From Chaetomium olivaceum (taxonomy: Eukaryota; Ascomycota; Sordariomycetes; Sordariales; Chaetomiaceae), in the NCBI GenBank assembly GCA_039881045.1, contig JAYWVB010000006.1, positions 62,001 to 126,000 of the forward strand: a stretch of 64,000 nt of DNA. Reading direction: 5' to 3'. Numbering within the stretch: position 1 is the first letter of the stretch; every line of letters starts with the position of its first letter. The position numbers were made by a program, and so were the translations under genes. The notes under the pieces were generated by a model that was given only the letters and a program-made list of their open reading frames with translations, was not told the DNA's origin and did not search any database. Below are positions 46,077 through 54,314 of the stretch, in pieces.

Positions 46077-47693
46077 ATGTGGTCTAAAACAGCATTCTTC
46101 TCGCCACTGGCTGTAGTTTTGCTGGCGGCTCAAGATGTCGCTGGCCAAACCATCGTGACATCTACACGAGCCATTCCTCTACCCACGGCGCGCCCTCCAA
46201 ATGCCTTTGAAGTGCCCGCAGACTTTCCTAGCGTGGGTTTCGAAACAGCCTTCCTCCCTGGCTACAACAACTCATTCTCCGACAAGCTCGTGGCATCGCT
46301 TGCCTCGTGCATGGCGGCACCACCGGTCATCAGGATCGGGGGAACTAGTGGGTAGGTTTATGTGGTTGAGCCGTTTCATTCCCTTCCGTTATGATTAGTG
46401 CTCTAGAATACTGATACTGCGCAGGGACCTCATCACCTTCAATCCGGGTCAACCAGAACCGGCACACTGCATTGAGAAAGATAAACCCTGCAACTCGGCC
46501 GCCAGGTTCATCCTCGGACCGACGTACTTTGATGCCTTCTCGGCCTTTTACCACTCCGCCCACTTCTCCATCCAAGCCCCGCTCAGCGACGGCGAGCCTA
46601 ACAGCACCAACATCATCGCCTATGTCAAGCGTGCCTACGACGCGCTGGGCGATGCCGCCCGTGTGAACGCTGTGGCTATTGGAAACGAAGTGAACTGGTT
46701 CCACAAGAACACCTACGATGCCGCGGAGTACGTCGCCGATGCAGCAGTGGCCAAAGACGCCATCAACTCAGTCCTGGACCTTGGCAGCGACCCAATCTGG
46801 GAGATCCTCGACACTGCGTCCGAGCAAGCATCCAAGGGCACCGCCCCGTACACGGTCAAAGGCGTGTTCGACGCGGGCATCAACCGCGACGGCCGGGTCA
46901 AGTACGTGGCCGAGCACTACTACCAATGGGACGGTGACTCCCACGGCATCCGCGCCCATCTCCTCAACCACACCGCCGTGCGGAGCAAGCTCTCCAACTA
47001 CCTCCCCAGCATCCGATCCACACGCGGGACACCCGGGGCGCGGTTCATCCTCAGCGAGACGGGCGGGCCGCTCGGAGTGAGCGAGGAGGTTCAGACCTTC
47101 TTCGCCAACACGCTGTGGTCCGTCAACTTCCAGCTCTACGCCATGAGCCTGGGCGTCAGCCGCGTCACGGGCGTGCAGCGGCCCGAGGCCAAGCGCAGTC
47201 TGTGGATCCCCACCGAGGGGCTGGCCGTCCCGGGTCCGCGCGTGCAGGCGCCCTACTACGCGCTGCCTTTTGTCGCCGACTTTGTCGGCAAGACCGCCGA
47301 CGGAAGACGAGGCGTCGTAACATCACTCTCAACAGCCCCGTCCTCACCGCCTACGCTATCTTTGAGGGCCCGACCTTGGCCCGCGTTGCTGTCGTAAACC
47401 TGCGCGAGTATGCCGGCGGAGACACGCGGAACGCGGTCAAGGTCCGTCTTGAGAACCTGGGCGCTGCGGTCAACCAGGTCCGGGTCGGGCGGCTTCATGC
47501 CGATGCGGGAACGGCGGCCGGAGGGTTTGATGTCAATGGGAAGAATATCACATGGGCTGGCCAGCAATGGAGCTACAAGGTGGACGGGGGTGACGGCCAC
47601 GGGGCGATGAAGTTGACGACTCTTGATGTTACGGAAGGTGTGGTGGAAGTCGTTGTTCCGGATACCGAGGCGGTGATGGTATATGTGAAATAA
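46077..47693 (+). CDS. GH79 beta-glucuronidase-type glycosidase, secreted; one frame break
   Basis: Exons 46077-46351 and 46425-47693 with a 73-bp GTAGGT intron give 514 aa after restoring one base. The ATG at 46077 precedes a signal peptide (MWSKTAFFSPLAVVLLAAQD); the upstream ATG at 45906 does not. Family signs: VPADFPSVGFETAFLPGYNN; VIRIGGTSGGDLITF; the acid/base Glu in VAIGNEVNWF; the nucleophile Glu in RFILSETGGPLG; and a C-terminal beta-sandwich (LTAYAIFEGPTLARVAVVNL). Frame 1 runs into VVTSLSTAPS at ~47312, while the correct continuation RRNITLNSPVLT is in another frame, consistent with one lost base. GH79 members hydrolyse glucuronides, for example on arabinogalactan or other glycans. 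The substrate is not determined. Confidence 0.87.
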
Positions 47694-48228
47694 GCGAGTT
47701 GAAGTTGGCAAAGTTGCAGGAGAACGTGCCAAGTGGGCTTGTCGCTTAGGTATGTGAGAATGAAGGAGGATGGTGGGAGGGGTATAGTGTAAAGCCCTTC
47801 TTTATTGCCCGAGGATCAACAATGGGTCGATGCGGAACCCTCAGAATGCATCGTTTAAACATGGTGGATGGGAATATACCCCCTAAACCTTCCGGCAGTC
47901 CACACCGCGATGACTTCTTGTAGCGTCACAGGAACCAGGTACGTTGGGAACGAGCAGTTCGTTTCTAAAAAAACGAATAAACACCTACTACAAGATATCA
48001 AGTGGCACTAATACTGGAAAGGCGTGTATTGTAACCCCTCTATGATAGTTTGTGGCTTTACCATTGGCTATAACGTCTTCCCTTCTCTTGAGGCTTTCTA
48101 GCACCGCAACTCACAGCACTAGACGCCCAGATGTGAAGAAGGGCTGGACCTACTGCCGTAGTTGGTCTACCAGGATACTCCTCATCATTTTCTCGTGCCT
48201 CTTTTCTTCTCACCGGCCATGCACAGCT
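47694..48228. other. Convergent intergenic region
   Basis: No supported gene lies between the GH79 and beta-helix genes, which converge. Confidence 0.4.
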
Positions 48229-49299
48229 CTAGCAAATCGTCCTTTTCCCGTTACCCGAGAGGGTCCAGTTGCTGTTGTCAGCGCATGGCGACTCGCGCAC
48301 CGAGGTGTTGTCCACCTGCAGGGTGATCCACAGATCACGGGTGTTGGGGAACTCGGTGCGGGCCGAGACGCGCACCTCGCCGCCGCCGTTGACCTTCCCG
48401 CCGCGGATCGACAGGTTGTAGCAGTTCTCGATCAGGATCGCGTTGTTTCCGTTGTTGGCCAGGTCCACCTGCTCGATGACGACGGCGCCGGACTGCGAAA
48501 CGCAAAAGATACCGCGTCCGCCGCCCCGCGAGACCACCTTGTCGATGTAGACGTTGGTGTTGTAGTTTCCGTTGGGGTTCTGCCCGTTGTTGTTGGCCAT
48601 GCGGAAGGTTGCGTACCCGGTACCAGCGCCCACGTTGTTGCCGTCCACCAGACCGACGTGTGCGTTGGTGGTCGCTTGCAGCAGAAGGCCCGACTCGCCG
48701 ACGTTGCGCGCAATGACCTGGTTGATCTCGAGGCCGTCGATGTTCCAGGTTTCCACGGCGTGGCTGCCGGCGCCCGTCACGCTGATGACGTCCATCTTGA
48801 CGTTGGAGCTGGCGGCACGGTCGCGGTCGAAGCGGATGCCCAGGCCACCGCTCAGGTTCATGGTGATCTTGCCGAGGCTGAGGTTGCGGGTGCCCGAGAA
48901 ACGCAGGCCAAAGTAAGGGTTACCTGTCATGGTCAGGTAAGGAATTTGAACGTCACTGGTGTCGGTTGACTCGATGGCGCCCCGGCCGGATTTGTTGCCG
49001 ACGTTGATGGTTCCGCACCCCTCGAAGATCTTGCCGCTCGAAATGGTGATGGTGTTGGCGCCAATGGATCCCGAGGCCATCACGGCAACGCGCTGGCCAC
49101 TACTGACGGAGTCAAGAGCGGCCTGAATGGCGGCGCGGTAGTCGGAGCCGGAGTAGACGTTGCTGGACCCCTTCTTGGCGGTAAAGGAGCTGCCGGAGCC
49201 GGTCACTGTGGCGTGGGGCGAGCCGGAGCCGCATTGGGCCTGAACGGCGGAGGCAAGTGCCAGGGCCGCCGTGAGGAAAGAGAGGGCGAATTGGGCCAT
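48229..49299 (-). CDS. Secreted right-handed beta-helix protein (pectate-lyase-like fold)
   Basis: A single exon of 356 aa with a clear signal peptide (MAQFALSFLTAALALASAVQAQ). The body shows repeated hydrophobic-Asn/Gly strands typical of a parallel beta-helix: ITISSGKIFEGCGTINVGN, IPYLTMTGNPYFGLRFSG, LEINQVIARNVGESGLLLQ, and AILIENCYNLSIRGGKVNGG. The architecture resembles polysaccharide lyases and polygalacturonases. I do not see a full catalytic motif for a named family, so the activity is left open. GC-rich coding and the neighbouring GH79 and GH25 genes fit a secreted-enzyme neighbourhood. The gene looks intact. Confidence 0.75.
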   Translation of the reverse strand: MAQFALSFLTAALALASAVQAQCGSGSPHATVTGSGSSFTAKKGSSNVYSGSDYRAAIQAALDSVSSGQRVAVMASGSIGANTITISSGKIFEGCGTINVGNKSGRGAIESTDTSDVQIPYLTMTGNPYFGLRFSGTRNLSLGKITMNLSGGLGIRFDRDRAASSNVKMDVISVTGAGSHAVETWNIDGLEINQVIARNVGESGLLLQATTNAHVGLVDGNNVGAGTGYATFRMANNNGQNPNGNYNTNVYIDKVVSRGGGRGIFCVSQSGAVVIEQVDLANNGNNAILIENCYNLSIRGGKVNGGGEVRVSARTEFPNTRDLWITLQVDNTSVRESPCADNSNWTLSGNGKRTIC

Positions 49300-49893
49300 G
49301 ATTCAGGTTGTAAGTCTCCGAAGGTTGATGTGGTCCTTGGGGATGGTCAAAATAAGGTGTTGACGCAAGGGGGGCTGCCTGCTTTTATTTAAACCCCGGC
49401 CCCCCGCAATATCGGGTCGGCATTCAATACATCGAGAAAACGGTGGAGTGAGGTTGTGCTGTGGCTCAGGCTGTTATTCCCAATGGGCGATATGGCAGGC
49501 CCGGACAATATCGCTCCGGGACAGACCCGTTGGCGGAAATTCGCGTCAATGTGTCGCCGAGCAGCTTAATCAAGCGCGCCACTTATTAAGGGGCTTCGCT
49601 ACTACACCCGGCGGAGTAGTGATGGCCGGCTTGGCTTTGACTTCAAAACGCCGCGACCAAAAACACCGGCAGTCGAGGTCAATGGTGAGTCTCGACCGCA
49701 CAAGCTTACACCGAGAGAGGTTAAAGAAGGGGGGCGATTCCACCTATTATTCATACTAAGTCAAATCACAGCGCCCTTGGCACAGAATGCTAATGCACCT
49801 CTTCGCGCAAGAATTCGTTTTGACATCGGCCCAAACCGACCGCTTGGATCAGCGGGACAGGCCCCTGATCATCGCCAGGTTTCTTTTGCCCAA
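49300..49893. other. Intergenic, upstream of the beta-helix gene
   Basis: The region contains the presumed promoter of the beta-helix gene. No coding sequence was recognised. Confidence 0.35.
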
Positions 49894-50148
49894 TCAGATA
49901 TATCGAAACATATTCTCCCTGACCGACCTTTTCATGGCCACCGGTTTCCCGTCCTCATACACGACGCCTGATGCTCCCCCGTCGCCCGATATGCCTTCCA
50001 TTTTTTGCTTCAGCTCCTCGTCCATCTCTTTTTGGGTTTTTTTCTTCGGGACCGGTGGTTCCACGCCATTCTGGGCTGTCCGTTTTTGACTTGGCAGTGG
50101 GTCGGTCCCTCCCTTTGTGCGGTGCGCAGTCAGTTCAACTGGTTGTGT
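49894..50148 (-). CDS. Conserved short fungal protein (3' exon)
   Basis: This open stretch of 84 codons reads VELTAHRTKGGTDPLPSQ, PKKKTQKEMDEELKQKMEG, DGGASGVVYEDGKPVAMK and ends RSVRENMFRYI. I associate this ending with a small, widely conserved ascomycete protein of unknown function. The first residues come from an upstream exon, since a TAG lies at 50149-50151 and acceptor-like AACCAG and TAG sites are nearby. I could not place the start. The charged, helical composition suggests a soluble protein. Confidence 0.6.
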   Translation of the reverse strand, partial: TQPVELTAHRTKGGTDPLPSQKRTAQNGVEPPVPKKKTQKEMDEELKQKMEGISGDGGASGVVYEDGKPVAMKRSVRENMFRYI

Positions 50149-51086
50149 CTAAGGAACTAGATGGGCTTACGGCAGCGCTCGGGCTTGGGTTTGGCGGGCG
50201 ATTGGGAGTGCTGGAAATGGCCCGTACTAATAATGATGGCGCGAGAACACCCCGCCCATAAATGAAGATGGATCTCGAGGCCATGTTTGTACTTTCTGAC
50301 TATGCCGTCGCAGTTCCTGCTTTGAATGTCGGAATCGCTTGTGCTTCCTTATATGACTCAGGTGTTTTGTCGAATAAGTACGCAACTCCTCACTTTGCTA
50401 ATGTTAAATCAAGCTCAAAGTAGCCCGGATTATTCCATCGAGGGCCAGAAATGGCTGGGGTGGGGCTTTTCTGGTCCCTGGTGATGTCATACTACAGAGG
50501 TGCGTTACCTACAAAGTAAACACATGTTCTTCGACACAAAGTAAATGATACTTGGAGGATAATGTCACCATATCCAGGGCAGGCAGTGCGGGTCGGGCAG
50601 CGCCCGTGGGTGGAAGCGAAGTGTTCGGAACTTCTACGGAAGGAAATATCCATAGCAAAGCTAATCGCAAGAAAGTGCAAGGCCGTCTACTGTTGTGCAC
50701 GCCCATGTATGTAGGGTACCTACCCCAGCCTCAGTCCCCAGGCAGGTGGTCATGTTCGCAGTCGACGTCCACCACAGACGTTGAGTCCCTCTAATCCGTA
50801 CTATATGTATATATCTCCTCGATCCGCAAGGTCAACATGGTCCTAGAACCCTAACCGAAGGCTAAAAGGAGACGTTAGCAGCTTGGAGAATCCCGTCGTG
50901 TACAACATGGACAATGTCCGAATAGTGGTGATGGCACGAACAGAGGGGATGGTTGAATAGTTTTGAGGTATCTACATACATGTACATGTATCCAGGGCAT
51001 CCCCCCAAGTCGGAAATGCAACAGTGGTTGCTACGGCTGAGAAATTACCAGCAAAAGAAACTTATCGCAAGAGGGTCGCCAAACCC
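50149..51086. other. Intergenic, no gene recognised
   Basis: Possibly includes the first exon of the short conserved protein near 50170-50260. Otherwise only short frames occur. Confidence 0.35.
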
Positions 51087-51833
51087 TCAGCCACTGCCAT
51101 TGGCGAACGTGCGAAGCGCAGCCTCGTTGCCGTTGAATATGTCGGAGTTGCCACCATAATCATACACAGTCGCATTCTGCCAGATGGCATAGCTCGACCA
51201 GCCGCCGGGGATTGCTGTGACGCTGCTACTGTACTCGGCCAGCACGAGCGGGTTTGAGTCGGCAAAGGCCATCGAATTGCCTGTGCAACTCTCCCACCAC
51301 GTCATGGATGTGTACAGCATCGGATAGACGCCCTGACGAGCGTGGTACTGGTCGCTGAAGGACTTGATCCACGACACCATCGCAGTGGCTGACAATCCCC
51401 AGCAGTCGCCCCCCGACCCGGACTCAAGTTCCAGCATCCCAGGCAGCGTTTCGCCGTCACCGGTCCACCCTCCTCCGTGCTCGGCAAAGTAGTTGGCCTG
51501 TGCCTCGCCCGACGATCGTCCTGGGTCGGCGGAGTGGTAACCGCCACGGATCAAGCCGACTTGGCCGGCGCTGTGGTAGTGTGACGTGAAGTCGGGGTTT
51601 CTAATATTGTCGCCCTCTGTGGCCTAACCAAAAGAAATATGGGTTAGAAACGACAATCAGCTTTCATGGAAGGGATAAATCCTCTTTACCTTGATAATGA
51701 CAAAACGGGCACCTGAGGACTTTGCGCCGGTGAAGTCCACACTAGGTTGTGAGGAGGAGATATCAAATCCTTGAACTGCGGCTCTTGCCGCCGTGGCAAG
51801 GGCCATGGAGGCAACGAGGGTCGATTTCATCAT
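51087..51833 (-). CDS. GH25 lysozyme (N,O-diacetylmuramidase), secreted
   Basis: Exons 51833-51690 and 51623-51087 with a 66-bp GTAAAG...TTAG intron give 226 aa. The signal peptide is MMKSTLVASMALATAARAA. The mature start VQGFDISSSQPSVDF carries the conserved Asp of GH25. FVIIKATEGDNIRNPDF, GLIRGGYHSADP, LPGMLELESGSGG, YPMLYTSMTWW and AIWQNATVYDYGGNSDIFNG complete the Chalaropsis-type lysozyme pattern. The length is normal and the frame intact. The enzyme cleaves the MurNAc-GlcNAc bond of bacterial peptidoglycan, so a role against bacteria or in feeding on them is likely. Confidence 0.93.
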
Positions 51834-52977
51834 GATGGTTCAAGTCGTGTCAAGGTGTTAAGGTGAATAGATGTGGTGAGTGATGAGTTGGAGGTTGTCT
51901 ATCTGTCATCGAGTTTTAACATTGGATTTGTCGACCTTTAAATAACCACTCATAACGCATGGTCGGCGTCCTATCTAACTCTAACCAGGCGAACTTGACT
52001 GAAGCGGCTAGCTCGCTTCAATGTTGTTGATCCGTTTTTGCTGATCTCTTTCAGCTGAGCCAAACACCGTCAACAACCACACCGCCTTTTCAATCCGACC
52101 ACATCGAAGGCACGAATGCTAAAACTCGGTCAATCTCTGGCTAAACCACTCCATACACCAAGCTGTCCAGGGATACTAGCCTGGTATGCAGACATTGCGT
52201 CAGAGCCGGCAGTCCTTGCCGCGTGAGTTCTTAGCAAGCCAGAGGCTCGGCACTAGAAGGACAAGTTCAGAACGAGGCGTCGCGGTGTCTCAGTGATAAA
52301 GCCGAGAGGCAGTCATCAGCCCGAGCCCGAGGCCGGCGTCATGATTATCACACTGTGATTGGCTATCCTACTACTTCTCCTACATCTGGATCACCTTCAT
52401 GTTGACAACGCAATTCTGGCGTTCCATAATTCACACCTTCGCATCACAACCATAAACTGGAGAGCAAAACAGAATGGTGCGCTTGTCAATGCCAGCTTGT
52501 CTGTGCTTGCTGGTCTGGCGAGTGATAGATTCCCAGCTTGGTCTTATTCATCTGCCTCGCGTGAACAGACGGGTTCGTTCCCGGCCTCCTCCTACTGGCC
52601 TTGCTCTTCGCGTGTTGATAAGCCCGGGGAGGCCCCCAAGAAATTAGTAGGCTGGCTCATGGTTCTTAAAAATGAACTAGAATTCTGGCGACAACAAATA
52701 TACTAGGTATGGTACGCTAGAGTAGATTTATCCGCTTCAATTGAAGGCATTCTGCATTTTTGGAGAAAGAGGAAAAACAAGAAGGAAACAATGCTGGTAA
52801 CTATATTAAATAAATAGAAGGCAAAGTCAGGACCGAATCCTGCTAGTCCTGGGCAGAGCAAGCAGCAAGGCAGTTAAAGATCTGAAAAACAACGACGACA
52901 CGAGTACTGTCGAAATGGTTCGGTAATTACCAGCCGAAAGAAATGGGAAACGGGGTGCATTGGTATATTGCTGGACT
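51834..52977. other. Intergenic, no gene recognised
   Basis: Promoter side of the GH25 gene, then about 1 kb without a believable frame. Confidence 0.35.
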
Positions 52978-53682
52978 TCAGGAATAGAATTTCTGAATCT
53001 GATGTATCTTTTCTCCCTCAAAGCGAGTCCTGAAACCAGGCGACTGGCTCACATGGTCTGCTGAGAACGGGTTTGAGTCGGTTACCAGATCTTTCACAAT
53101 GGCGTGGACGGGGCGGTCATGGACAAGGGGCTCATCCATCCGATACCAAGGGTCGGGGTTGTCCTCCGGGTCCGGATCATCCGGATGAGCTTTGCCACTC
53201 CTTTGGATAACCTCGAACTCCTGTTCGGGTGTGAGCAAGAGGTATCCATGAGCCCGAATGGCAAGATCCTGGCGGTCTTCCTGATTCAGGCGGCCATAAA
53301 CGCGACATTCGGCGTTGAAAGGGTCGAAATAATTGATGTAGAGCTCGGGCGATGCAAGTCGATGGTTGAGCCAGCCGCCCATCGTTCTCTGTAGCGCGGC
53401 ACCCGTGTTGAACCGGAACTGCTCGCACGTATAAAATGATCAGTCCTGTGGTCACAAATACCATAGCAGGTGAGCGGCACTCACCATCTTGAGCGCGTAG
53501 TCCGGGGCCCTCCCGTTAATCCGGACCTTCCAAACATAGGCATCCATGTCAACAGCTGGATTTCCAAGCTCTTCAATAAGTTCAATATCGGCATAGGCGG
53601 TTGGCGTGAAAGGTGCAAGCTTCGGCCCGGGAACAGGAGGCAAAGCCTTAGGGGACTTTGATGAACGTGTCGTGGGCTCCAT
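52978..53682 (-). CDS. FTA2-like (Sim4 kinetochore subunit family) protein, truncated to the N-lobe
   Basis: Exons 53682-53485 and 53418-52978 with a 66-bp GTGAGT...GCAG intron give 212 aa. It matches kinase-like FTA2-family proteins, which are expanded in Sordariomycetes. Seen: IELIEELGNPA, YVWKVRINGRAPDYALKM (VAIK-like Lys), YFDPFNAECRVYGRLNQED, AIRAHGYLLLTPEQEFEV, and PVHAIVKDLVTDSNPFSADHVSQ. After HVSQ the similarity stops and a non-homologous tail ends at 52978. The C-lobe with the catalytic-loop-like RDI motif is missing. A complementary C-lobe piece lies on the other strand at 57280. Family members are usually ~350-450 aa, so this is a half gene. Confidence 0.7.
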
Positions 53683-54306
53683 GACCGTTGCGTGGGGGCA
53701 ACTCTTGTTGTGGTTGAAGTCGCCGGAAGGGGGAGCGACACAATGTCTCGGGTTGCGAATACAGAGTTCGTTGTGGATTGACGAGAACGTTGTTGTACGT
53801 ACCTAGGTGCCTCGGTAGGTGGTAGAGGTACCTAGATGCTTTTGCTGCCTTGGAAATGACTTCCGGCCGGATTAACAGGTAGGTGCCGGAGGTAATTTTG
53901 TCAAACAACCGATCCGCTGCTTGATAATTTTTTAGCAGCAGAGAACCAGGTCGCCAAGAGCTGCAAAGGGTGGCAACAATTGGTCGCATGTTACAGGTTC
54001 AGACCAACAGACTTCAGACCAGCTGAGTTGAGATTACCCACACCGAATTTGGACCAACACAGCTCAGATCAGACAGAATTCAGACCAGACCAGACCAACC
54101 GGGCCTAACCGGCAGCGGCTCAACTCATGGCCAGAGCCCGGACGAAGGCGGCCATGGAGAACGAAACCCAAGCTGAAAGCCTGAAACTTGTTGGCTATGA
54201 ATCGCCGCAAGATGTGACAACGTTATCGCAAGTTAGGCCCCGCCCATTCGGCGTAGAAACGGACCAAAGCGGCACACGTCGGTGGAGGCCGCAATCCACT
54301 GGGACA
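53683..54306. other. Intergenic with TACCTAGGTGCC tract and degenerate CAGACCA repeats
   Basis: A TACCTAGG tract lies at 53798-53835. From 54000 to 54110 the motif CAGACCAG/CAGATCAG recurs in an imperfect tandem array. No gene was seen. Confidence 0.4.
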
Positions 54307-54314
54307 GTACCAGC
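54307..54314. repeat. Target-site duplication, left copy (GTACCAGC)
   Basis: This 8-bp sequence directly precedes the hAT left terminus and is repeated exactly at 57280-57287 after the right terminus. Confidence 0.92.
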
